From: Nostoc sp. FACHB-110
GTDB lineage: Bacteria > Cyanobacteriota > Cyanobacteriia > Cyanobacteriales > Nostocaceae
Reading direction: 5' to 3'
Length of the DNA: 64,000 nucleotides
Assembly (NCBI RefSeq): GCF_014697425.1
Contig: NZ_JACJRU010000004.1
Location: forward strand, 235,474 to 299,473
Shown here: in pieces, positions 44,462 through 52,446 of the stretch
Layout: every line of letters starts with the position of its first letter
Position numbering within the stretch: position 1 is the stretch's first letter
Notes under the pieces: generated by a model
What the model was told of the DNA's origin: nothing
Seen by the model: only the letters and a program-made list of their open reading frames with translations
Databases searched by the model: none
Made by a program: the position numbers and the translations under genes

Positions 44462-46381
44462 CTACAGCAAATCAGTCAGGGAAAATTGCCGTAGACGATC
44501 AAGTTCTTGCAACTTAATTTTTTCAGCGTAAAATGCTTCATAATAAGAGCGCTCGCGTTCTGGTTCTGCATCTGCGTCAGTGGCTTGCCAAAGTTCTAAA
44601 AAGTGACGATAGCGTTTTTCGCGCAATACTCTTTCCATACAAGCAATTGCCGCTTGCACAACTTGAGGAGTCCGCAATATTTCTTTTTTACTAGTCTCGT
44701 TTAAATGAAATAAATGAGAGATTAATTCAATTTCGTCTGATAATTCTAAATATATATCTTGCAAATTTGAGATTAAATTAATTTGCTCATTTTCTAATTC
44801 TAAAATCTGTCGCCACAATAAACGATGGTGCGACAAACTAAAATCTAAATTGCGTTGTTCGAGTTCGTCAATAATTGCTTGTCGCTGTTCGGGACAATGC
44901 AAGTAAATCCGCAGTAATAAAGCTTCCGCCTGTTCTAAAAGACTGCGTTCTGTTTTATTAGCTGCAGATGAAGTTGATTTTTTACTCCCCCATTCTTTTC
45001 TGACAGGTGTTGGTTGAGAATACGCAGTTGTCGTTGGGGAAATTTGCGTTAGCAGATTTTCAACTCTTAAAGGTATAAGTCTTGTATCTCCTAAACTGAG
45101 AATTTCGGCGCAGTGAGAAACGTAATAGTTACGCGTATCATTATTAGCTATATTTTTCAGTAATTTTACTATCTGTTGCGTTACTTGCTGAAAATCTGTT
45201 GCCTGTTTTAAGTCGCTGTCTTTGGTGATTTGTTGAATCTGCCAATCTAACCAAAGCGGCGCATTCTTCAACAATTGTTGGTATTCTTCTGTACTGTGGC
45301 TATGCAAATATTCATCCGCATCTTTGCCATCGGGGATATTCAGAATTTTAAGTTGGACTTCACCTTTGTAGGCTAAATCTGCAATTTCGCCGATCGCCCG
45401 TTCCGCGGCATTTGTCCCAGCTTTATCGGCATCAAAATTGAGAACTAACTGTTTTGAGTCGGTATAGCGTAATACTAACCTGACTTGATCTAAGCTGAGG
45501 GCAGTACCCAGAGAAGCAACAGCGTTGTTAATCCCCGCCGCATGAAGAGCGATCGCATCAAAATAGCCTTCTACCACCACAGCTTGGTCAAGTTGGGAAA
45601 TCCCGGTTTTGGCTTGGTCGATGGCAAATAAGGTTTTCCCTTTATTAAATAATTCAGTTTCCGGTGAATTGAGATATTTTGGCTGTTCGTCAGTCAGAGT
45701 TCTGCCACCAAAGGCAATCACCCGCCCTTGGATATCACGGATGGGAATCATCAAGCGATCGCGGAATACATCATAATAACCGCCGCCTTCTTTGCGGGGC
45801 TTAATTAAACCCGCCTTTTCCACCAACTGCACTGGATAATGCTTATTTTCCACCAAATATCTATACAGCGTTTCCCAACCTGCGGGGGCGTAACCTAAAC
45901 CAAACTGCCCAATTGTTTCGGTTTTTAGCTGGCGATCGGATAATAAATACTGCATCGCCTTTTGTCCTTGGCTTTGTCGCAGTGCGTGTTGATAAAAATT
46001 GGTAGTCGCCGCCAGCACCTCATATAATTGTTCGCGCAAAGACAACTGCTGCTGTAATTGTTGTCTTTGTTCAGGCTCTAGGGTTTGCACAGAAACTTGA
46101 TAACGCCGCGCTAAGTCCAACACGACTTCTGTAAACGACTGCTTACCCAAGTCCATCAAGAACTTAATCGCATTTCCCCCAGCTTGACAGCCAAAGCAAT
46201 AATACATTTGCTTAGTCTGGCTGACTGTAAAACTAGGACTCTTCTCACTATGAAACGGACACAACCCGACAAAATCTTTACCGCGCTTGCGTAAAACTAC
46301 GTGTTCTGATATGACATCCACAATATCAGCACGCTGTTTAATTTCCTCAATTGTATCTGGGTGCAAGCGGGGGGTTTGCAT
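44462..46381 (-). CDS. dnaG: DNA primase DnaG
   Basis: Primase of 639 residues that makes RNA primers at the replication fork. Zinc-binding CHC2 domain with Cys41, His44, Cys62 and Cys65 (CPFHSEKSPSF, YYCFGCQAGG). The catalytic TOPRIM core shows FGGRTL, VVEGYFDAIALHAAG, LNFDADKAGTNAAERAI and DGKDADEYL. The C-terminal helicase-binding region (about 485-639) follows a Ser/Thr-rich linker. ATG start at 46381 just after a heptamer repeat array in the divergent promoter region shared with the amidase gene. Monocistronic; the usual bacterial rpsU-dnaG-rpoD order is absent. Confidence 0.96.
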   Translation of the reverse strand: MQTPRLHPDTIEEIKQRADIVDVISEHVVLRKRGKDFVGLCPFHSEKSPSFTVSQTKQMYYCFGCQAGGNAIKFLMDLGKQSFTEVVLDLARRYQVSVQTLEPEQRQQLQQQLSLREQLYEVLAATTNFYQHALRQSQGQKAMQYLLSDRQLKTETIGQFGLGYAPAGWETLYRYLVENKHYPVQLVEKAGLIKPRKEGGGYYDVFRDRLMIPIRDIQGRVIAFGGRTLTDEQPKYLNSPETELFNKGKTLFAIDQAKTGISQLDQAVVVEGYFDAIALHAAGINNAVASLGTALSLDQVRLVLRYTDSKQLVLNFDADKAGTNAAERAIGEIADLAYKGEVQLKILNIPDGKDADEYLHSHSTEEYQQLLKNAPLWLDWQIQQITKDSDLKQATDFQQVTQQIVKLLKNIANNDTRNYYVSHCAEILSLGDTRLIPLRVENLLTQISPTTTAYSQPTPVRKEWGSKKSTSSAANKTERSLLEQAEALLLRIYLHCPEQRQAIIDELEQRNLDFSLSHHRLLWRQILELENEQINLISNLQDIYLELSDEIELISHLFHLNETSKKEILRTPQVVQAAIACMERVLREKRYRHFLELWQATDADAEPERERSYYEAFYAEKIKLQELDRLRQFSLTDLL

Positions 46382-46383
46382 AT

Positions 46384-46425
46384 CAGTTAACAGTTAACAG
46401 TTAACAGTTAACAGTCAATAGTCAA
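46384..46425. repeat. STRR heptamer array in the dnaG-amidase divergent promoter region
   Basis: Six tandem units: CAGTTAA four times, then CAGTCAA and TAGTCAA, starting 3 bases upstream of the dnaG start codon. The following sequence (GACTATTGAC) can pair with GTCAATAGTC in the array to form a hairpin. Confidence 0.85.
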
Positions 46426-46536
46426 TACAATGGACTATTGACCATTGACTGCTCATAACTATTATATTCTTGTTGCTAAACGAAGAATTATGTATAGAAT
46501 TGCTTACGCTTAATTTTATAAGAGGAAACACTGAAA

Positions 46537-47889
46537 ATGGGGCGTATTTTTATCTCAGCAGCTCACGGAGGCAAAGAAGCCGGAGGCATCGATCCCGGTT
46601 CCATCGCAGGTGGCACTACAGAAGCCAGAGAAATGATTTTATTGCGGGATTTGATTGTCACAGAACTGCGGGCGCGCACCTTTGAAGTTTTGGCTGTGCC
46701 TGACGATTTGAGTGCGGCTGACACCATTGCTTGGATCAATTCTCGTGGCCGTCAAGGTGATGTCGCCCTAGAAATTCATGCTGACTCTGCTAGTAGTCCC
46801 ACAGTACGTGGGGCGAGTGTATACTATATTGCTAACAATAACGAGCGTAAAAGTAATGCGGAATTGCTGCTAGTCGGACTTTTACGCCGTTTTCCCCAGC
46901 TACCTAATCGTGGAGTCAAAGCAGATACAGATAGTGGTTTGGGTCGTTTAGCATTTTGTCGCCAGACTACACTGCCATCTTTATTAATGCAGGTAGCTTT
47001 TCTTAGCAGTCCAGATGACCGCGCTTTGCTGCAAAACCGTCGTCGAGATTTTGCTTTAGGTATTGCGGATGGTTTAGCTTCTTGGAGTCGTATGATTGAC
47101 CCCACACCAGGCACACCCACTGAACCAACTTATCCATCTATCAAAATTAATATTAACGGTCAAAACTATGCAGAGCAAGGAATACTTGTCAATGGTAATG
47201 CTTATATTCCCGTTGATTTAATAGACCGCCTGCGGATTGATTTAACCAAAGCACCCAATGTCAACCGCATCACCTACCGCCGAGTAGTCTATGTCAAAGC
47301 GGTGGAATTACGAGATTTTAATATTTCTATTGCTTGGGATAGCACCACCCGCACTGTTAACTTACGTTCGATTTTAGTCATTTGTCCTGGTCAAATTGAT
47401 CAAATTATCTCTCGTGGTAATACTTCGGAAGTGCAACTACAACTATTTCTGCGAAATAACAACGAAAATGCTTTGGTAAAATTTCCTGACCTTCCCAAAC
47501 TCTATCGAGAAGAAGGCACAATTGAAGGTGTGAATTATGATATTGCTTTTTGTCAAATGTGTGTAGAAACTGGGTTTTTACGCTTTGGCGGTGATATTAA
47601 ACCAGAACAAAATAATTTTGCCGGACTAGGTAGTGTTGGCGGAAGTGCAGAGGTAGCAACTTTTGAAAGTGCCAGAATAGGAGTCAGGGCGCATATTCAA
47701 CATTTAAAAGCCTATGCCAGTTTAGAACCGTTGGTAAATGAAGTGGTTGACCCGAGATTTCGCTTTGTGACTCGGGGAATTGCACCTTTAGTTGGTCAAC
47801 TTTCTGGTCGTTGGTCAGCCGATTTAGACTATGGGGCCAAAATTACTGCCATGATGCAGAGGTTATACGAATCAGCCGGATTAATGTAA
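46537..47889 (+). CDS. N-acetylmuramoyl-L-alanine amidase with C-terminal glucosaminidase-like domain
   Basis: 450 residues. Residues 1-190 form an Amidase_3 fold with candidate zinc ligands His10, Glu29 and His81 (SAAHGGKEAGG, TTEAREM, LEIHADS). The usual second catalytic Glu is Gln152 in LLMQVAFLSSPDD, an unusual replacement. Residues about 205-280 resemble a copper-amine-oxidase N-like domain, and residues about 340-450 (FCQMCVETGFLRFGG, NNFAGLGSVGG) match the glucosaminidase/muramidase fold. It would cleave peptidoglycan at two bonds. There is no signal peptide, so export must be non-classical or the protein acts after lysis. GTG/ATG ambiguity is absent: ATG 46537 is preceded by AAGAGGAA. 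Confidence 0.85.
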   Translation: MGRIFISAAHGGKEAGGIDPGSIAGGTTEAREMILLRDLIVTELRARTFEVLAVPDDLSAADTIAWINSRGRQGDVALEIHADSASSPTVRGASVYYIANNNERKSNAELLLVGLLRRFPQLPNRGVKADTDSGLGRLAFCRQTTLPSLLMQVAFLSSPDDRALLQNRRRDFALGIADGLASWSRMIDPTPGTPTEPTYPSIKININGQNYAEQGILVNGNAYIPVDLIDRLRIDLTKAPNVNRITYRRVVYVKAVELRDFNISIAWDSTTRTVNLRSILVICPGQIDQIISRGNTSEVQLQLFLRNNNENALVKFPDLPKLYREEGTIEGVNYDIAFCQMCVETGFLRFGGDIKPEQNNFAGLGSVGGSAEVATFESARIGVRAHIQHLKAYASLEPLVNEVVDPRFRFVTRGIAPLVGQLSGRWSADLDYGAKITAMMQRLYESAGLM

Positions 47890-47949
47890 ATGTAATACAG
47901 CATTTTTGATATGGATGAGGTACATTTTCTAGTGTCTAGTCCCTAGCCC

Positions 47950-48061
47950 CTAGTACAGGTTGACGGAAATAAACAGACCATAAGAAATTGCTAAAAGGCT
48001 TGTGGTATCAGTATTCTTTCTTTTTACTTTTGCCTTTTTACTTTTGCCTTGTTGTACTAGT
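47950..48061. mobile_element. 112-base MITE-like element, copy 2, overlapping a stop codon
   Basis: Inverted copy of 40816-40928. Its right end TTGTACTAGT overlaps the stop codon of the diguanylate cyclase gene (48057-48059, TAG on the minus strand). The left end reads CTAGTACAGG, slightly degenerate. Confidence 0.75.
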
Positions 48062-49904
48062 CTCTCTCCCCCTTGAAAGGTTTACTGCGCCAAACTGAAA
48101 AACGCTGTATATCTTCTGTCTGTGCTATGCAATAGCGATCGCGTCCCTGTTCTTTGGCATGATACAATGCTTGATCCGCTAAGGCGATGAGTGTATCTGG
48201 CTTGATGTCTAATGTAGGGACAACAGAAGCAATACCTAAACTCACAGTGACGATATTCTTGACATTAGATTGGATATGAGAAATAGCTAAATCGTGAATT
48301 GCTTGCTGAATTCGTTGTGCTACATTTATCGCTCCTGCTAAATCAGTATGGGGTAGTAATACTAAAAATTCTTCGCCACCATAACGCGCTACGAGATCAG
48401 CAGGACGATAAAGAATATTTTTAATAGTTTGTGCGACTTTAATCAGGCAATTATCACCTGCTAGATGACCATAATAATCGTTATAGAGTTTGAACTGATC
48501 AACATCAAATAAAATTAGTGATAGGGGTTTTTGTTCTCGTGCCAGGCGCTGACATTCTGTTTGGAGTTGGATATTTAAACAACGACGGTTAGCTATATGA
48601 GTCAAACCATCGAGATTGATCAGCTGTTCTAGTTTTTGATTTGCATCCTCGGCTTTTTCTTTAGCAATTAATAACTCGGCTGTTCTCTCTTGGACTCGTT
48701 GTTCTAAAGTTAAGAATGATGTTTGTAACTGCAATGCCATATTATTAAAAGATGTCGCCAATTGGCCAATTTCGTCTTTAGAGTTAATTTTGGCGCGGAT
48801 ATCTAAGTTACCTGCGGTAAACTGAGCCACAATATTAGTCAGATAAATAATTGGCTTGGTGAGTAGTTGACTAATCGCAAAAGCAATAATTGTTACAATT
48901 GAAGCAATTAACGCAAAAAGCAGCATTGCATAAGTAAGTTGCCGTTCTACAGGGGCTAGAGCTACTACCAAAGGTCGGGCGAATAATACAGACCAAGTTT
49001 GATATTTTAAATGGGCGATCGCAATCAGATTTACTTGATTATTGGTGTCTGATAAAGGGGCAATTAAATATGACTGTTTTTGCTCTAATGCTTGCTTGAG
49101 TTGAAACTCATGCGTAGCTAATTCTGGATTCACTGAATTAGGTAAACGATGTTCTTTTTGGAGTTTAGTGATAACATTTTGAGGCAGAGGCACAAGGGAT
49201 TTAAATAACAGTTTTTGTGTTGTACTATGGGCTAGGTAAATATGATTTTCATCTAACAAAATAGCAAAAGATTTAGCACCTGCTCGTTCAGTTTCTTTAG
49301 TAACTAACTGTTGTACAACAGTAGCATTGTAACCAACACGCAATATACCCAATATTTCCCCATTGGCATTACGCACCGGACTGCTAAAAAATAGAGTAAT
49401 CAAATCGGGAACGTTTGGCGATCTCTGCATACTAGAAACAAAAGAAAAACCAGTTTGCAGTGGTCTTTGAAAATAATCTGCGGCTGATTCATCTTTGTCT
49501 ATATTTGCTATATTTGTATCCAAGACATTTTTACCGTTTAAGTCAAGCAACCCATAGGAAAAAACATTGAGCATATCTTTGCGACTTAACCGAGTTAATG
49601 TTTCTTTCGCTAATTTCATTTCGGGACTATTATGTCGCTGTTGCGGAGTGAGGCTTAGGTAATGTGCTAAACCTGGTAAAATCGCTTCTACGCGCACAGC
49701 ATTCACATTAGCATCAATAAAAGCATCGATTCTGTTAGCTGTTTCGTTAGCCGCCGCAGATAAAGCCTGTTTTGCATTGTCTGTAAGTGCGTTTTGTGTT
49801 GTTTGTTTGTTAATAAATGCTAATAACAGCAACGGAATCAATGCCACAATCAAAAACGAGACAATCAACTTACTCCGAATACCACCCAAAAAATTCTGCT
49901 GCAT
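48057..49904 (-). CDS. Membrane diguanylate cyclase with Cache-like sensor, HAMP and GGDEF domains
   Basis: 615 residues. First membrane helix about 10-28, an extracytoplasmic dCache-like sensor domain (about 35-310), second helix about 320-345, HAMP about 346-400, coiled coil 400-440, and GGDEF domain 440-600. The active site GGEEF is at 509-513 and the inhibitory RxxD site (RPAD) at 500-503, so the enzyme should be active and product-inhibited, making c-di-GMP from two GTP. It is 9 bases downstream of a solute-binding lipoprotein gene, likely its ligand partner. The terminal TAG lies in a repeat element, so the original C-terminus may have been longer or different. Confidence 0.9.
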   Translation of the reverse strand: MQQNFLGGIRSKLIVSFLIVALIPLLLLAFINKQTTQNALTDNAKQALSAAANETANRIDAFIDANVNAVRVEAILPGLAHYLSLTPQQRHNSPEMKLAKETLTRLSRKDMLNVFSYGLLDLNGKNVLDTNIANIDKDESAADYFQRPLQTGFSFVSSMQRSPNVPDLITLFFSSPVRNANGEILGILRVGYNATVVQQLVTKETERAGAKSFAILLDENHIYLAHSTTQKLLFKSLVPLPQNVITKLQKEHRLPNSVNPELATHEFQLKQALEQKQSYLIAPLSDTNNQVNLIAIAHLKYQTWSVLFARPLVVALAPVERQLTYAMLLFALIASIVTIIAFAISQLLTKPIIYLTNIVAQFTAGNLDIRAKINSKDEIGQLATSFNNMALQLQTSFLTLEQRVQERTAELLIAKEKAEDANQKLEQLINLDGLTHIANRRCLNIQLQTECQRLAREQKPLSLILFDVDQFKLYNDYYGHLAGDNCLIKVAQTIKNILYRPADLVARYGGEEFLVLLPHTDLAGAINVAQRIQQAIHDLAISHIQSNVKNIVTVSLGIASVVPTLDIKPDTLIALADQALYHAKEQGRDRYCIAQTEDIQRFSVWRSKPFKGERD

Positions 49905-49913
49905 AGCTTTAAA

Positions 49914-50915
49914 TTATGAGGGAGGGTTTAAAAAAGAAGAATTGAATAAACTTTTTAGCTCTGGCAGACGGGCTAAATTGCCAGAACTAATAAAAAAATC
50001 TGCGTATATCTTGGCTGTTTTGTAGACAGAAGTAGGATTATCTAATTGAAACAATCTTTGGTTTTCAGCTAAATCATGTAGGGTAATTCCTGCTAGAGAA
50101 ATAGTATTAATAGGAATATTTAATGCTTTACTAATGATAGCATTTCCTTCTTGAATATTTTCTTGCCAATAGCTGACGGCTTGCAACCAGGCGCGCACAA
50201 ATGCCCTAACATCTTCGGGGCGATCTTGGATGATATCTTTGCGAAAAATAACCAAATCCAAAACCAAGCCAGGGGTTTCTTTACTAGAAAATAGGATATT
50301 TCCCCCTGATTTCATAGCTTCTGAAAGATAAGGTTGCCAAGTGTGCCCGGCTTGAATCACATTATTTTTCAGACGTTGAGGAATTTCTAAAGCTTCTGAT
50401 TGTACTAAGCTGACATCATCGCTGGTTAAATTTGCACTTTTCAACATTTCAGTCACAAAAACTTCACTAAAACCGCCAAGATTTGCCCCTAACTTTTTCC
50501 CTTTCAAATCAGCAACAGTTTTAATTTGTGATTGGGCGACTACCACATCTGCACCCATTGATTCATCTATAACTAGCACACCTTGGACATCAGGATTTGT
50601 CGCACTCAAGATAATAAAACTTCCTAAAGATATTGAGCCACCATCATATTTACCTGCACCAAAATTTGCTTGTTCTAATTTAACGTATGTTCTATAAATT
50701 ATTTCTACATCTACCCCTTGAGCTTTGAATAATCCTTTTTCTTGAGCAATGATCATTGGATACTCCCCCACAAAAGATCCAAATTGCACTCTCAAAGGAG
50801 GACGTTTCAATTCAGTTGGTGTAGAACTATGACAAGCAAATAGAAAATAAACAGTAATCAGAAAAATACTTACATATCTAAGTACTTTCAAAATCGCAGT
50901 TGGAACTAAGTCCAT
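49914..50915 (-). CDS. Orphan periplasmic solute-binding lipoprotein (SsuA/THI5/NMT1-like)
   Basis: 333 residues. Lipoprotein signal with the lipobox ending at Cys28 (LFAC). The mature part has the SBP fold typical of nitrate/sulphonate/thiamine precursor binding proteins: RVQFGSFVGEYPMIIAQEKGLF, SISLGSFIILSATNP, KGKKLGANLGG and DVRAFVRAWLQAVSYWQ. No permease or ATPase gene follows; the next gene, 9 bases away, is a membrane diguanylate cyclase. The pair therefore looks like a signalling module in which the binding protein presents a ligand to the cyclase sensor domain. The ligand is unknown. Confidence 0.85.
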   Translation of the reverse strand: MDLVPTAILKVLRYVSIFLITVYFLFACHSSTPTELKRPPLRVQFGSFVGEYPMIIAQEKGLFKAQGVDVEIIYRTYVKLEQANFGAGKYDGGSISLGSFIILSATNPDVQGVLVIDESMGADVVVAQSQIKTVADLKGKKLGANLGGFSEVFVTEMLKSANLTSDDVSLVQSEALEIPQRLKNNVIQAGHTWQPYLSEAMKSGGNILFSSKETPGLVLDLVIFRKDIIQDRPEDVRAFVRAWLQAVSYWQENIQEGNAIISKALNIPINTISLAGITLHDLAENQRLFQLDNPTSVYKTAKIYADFFISSGNLARLPELKSLFNSSFLNPPS

Positions 50916-51530
50916 AAATGATGGCTATCACAATGATAATTTCTACAATTAAAAACCATAAAATTCTTTCAGTCTACATCCAAAGATAGATGACAACCAG
51001 TTTTTGGAAATGCTTGACTTTCCTTTTTAAAGATTAAAGTAGCCACACCTAAAAAATTGGCTCTCCCAGACTTGGGCTGATAAATTAACCCTAAAAAACG
51101 GCTAAAACAATTGATATAACAAGGTTTTTCCAAAATGAAATTAAAGATTTAATAAAAATTTACTTTATTAATCTTGAATCCCAGATTATGTAAGGATTTA
51201 ACCTAGTATCAAGTATTAATTTGTGATAGCTAGTCTAGGAGAGCCAAAAAATTTTTTTAGGTTTTGATATATTGCAAATTCTATCCGATATTGTGTCTGG
51301 CTTCAGACATAATTCTCGATACCGGATCTGATAGAACAGAATGTAGGCGTCAGAAGTCAGAATTCAGTATGAATTGGAGTACAACTGGGGTGGATGAATA
51401 AGAGGGTTTAAGAACCCCGTTAAATCTAAAATTTAGCGGTCTACAATGGTGTCTGTGGTCTTTTTCTCCACTAATTGATGCTGACGAATGTATTCTGAAT
51501 TCTTCTGCAAATTCCTGTCTCTGACAGCAC
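50916..51530. other. Gene-free region with an inverted-repeat element
   Basis: 615 bases. 51048-51261 is bounded by imperfect inverted repeats. 51340-51530 has low-complexity Nostocales-type intergenic sequence (GTCAGAAGTCAGAATTCAG) and a small GGGTT/AACCC hairpin (51404-51417). No credible gene. Confidence 0.5.
51048..51261. mobile_element. Possible 214-base element bounded by imperfect inverted repeats
   Basis: The left end contains CCTAAAAAA then TTGGCTCTCC and AGAC. The right end contains GTCT, GGAGAGCCAA and TTTTTTTAGG in mirror order. The 10-base cores (51057-51066, 51238-51247) are exactly complementary. There is no open frame inside. Confidence 0.45.
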
Positions 51531-51950
51531 CTACATTAATGGCGGCAAAATACCGAGTTGTTGCATTAAAGTAATAATATCTGCCTGTCCCCAATGTTCG
51601 ACGACTTTACCATCAACAATCCGGTCTATATGCATAACTGAAAATTTGACTTGCTCTCCTGTAGGGGGAAAACCTAGTAATTCTCCTTGATGAGTACCGC
51701 TAAATGTGCCGCGAGTGACTACTTTATCTCCCTCAACAATCACATCTTCAAATGTATGCTTACCATCGGGAAAAGCAGAACGCATCATTAACCCATAATC
51801 GATAAAACCTTGTAAATCTAGCGGTTCAGATGTACCTGTTGTATAAGCAATGAGATTTGCTGCTGTGACTTTTTTTGCAGCTTCGACATCTCCATTATCA
51901 AAAGCGGTGTAAAGTTCCAAGGTAATAGCTTTGTTCTGTTCGGTGGGCAT
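51531..51950 (-). CDS. SnoaL-like / ester cyclase family protein (NTF2 fold)
   Basis: 139 residues of the polyketide-cyclase-like SnoaL group: LYTAFDNGDVEAAKKV, FPDGKHTFEDVIVEGDKVVTRGTFSGTHQGELLGFPPTG and HIDRIVDGKVVEHWGQAD. The NTF2-like cone houses a hydrophobic pocket. Most bacterial members have no assigned substrate; no polyketide genes are nearby. ATG start at 51950. Confidence 0.85.
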   Translation of the reverse strand: MPTEQNKAITLELYTAFDNGDVEAAKKVTAANLIAYTTGTSEPLDLQGFIDYGLMMRSAFPDGKHTFEDVIVEGDKVVTRGTFSGTHQGELLGFPPTGEQVKFSVMHIDRIVDGKVVEHWGQADIITLMQQLGILPPLM

Positions 51951-52122
51951 GAGTCAGATTGATTACAGTGTATTAAGTCATTTAAATACCGTGATATTAG
52001 TTCAGAGTCAAGAGTAATTTGATACCATGTTTTACACTCAATCATCTATTATATTTACGTATAATTAGTGCTAAACTAATCACAATAATGTAATATATCA
52101 AAAAATAAAATTTGAGGTAATT

Positions 52123-52332
52123 ATGTACTCTGCCTTAAGCTTTCCGCGTCAACAAAATCCGTGGAATCAAGCGTTTTATCGGTTAATTAATCTATTTGGG
52201 GTGCTACTGCCTTATATTTTATTATCTTTGGCTATATCTCTGCTTGGTTCACTTATTCTGACGAGTTTTTCTTATGGATTAAGCGCAATATTTGGGTGGC
52301 CGGCTGTGCCTTTTTTCCTAATTATTGTTTAA
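52123..52332 (+). CDS. Small membrane protein of unknown function
   Basis: 69 residues. A polar N-terminus (FPRQQNPWNQAFYRL) is followed by about two hydrophobic segments (25-49 and 55-69). A GAGG ribosome site lies about 8 bases before ATG 52123, and a weak terminator hairpin follows. No family recognised. Confidence 0.55.
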   Translation: MYSALSFPRQQNPWNQAFYRLINLFGVLLPYILLSLAISLLGSLILTSFSYGLSAIFGWPAVPFFLIIV

Positions 52333-52402
52333 GATCATCTCGGATTAATTTAGTGATGCTGCGGTAAATCTGTGCAAAAAGGGAAAAACTCTTTTTTACC
52401 GT

Positions 52403-52425
52403 GAGCAGAAGCACCCTGCTCTTTT
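52403..52425 (+). terminator. Weak intrinsic terminator after the small membrane protein
   Basis: 6-base stem GAGCAG/CTGCTC with a 7-base loop, followed by TTTT. Confidence 0.4.
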
Positions 52426-52446
52426 GTGGTCTTGATGATCAGTCTT

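Noticed and set aside
46470..46685. 71-codon frame overlapping the amidase start
   Set aside because: Out of frame with the amidase, which has the AAGAGGAA ribosome site and conserved motifs.
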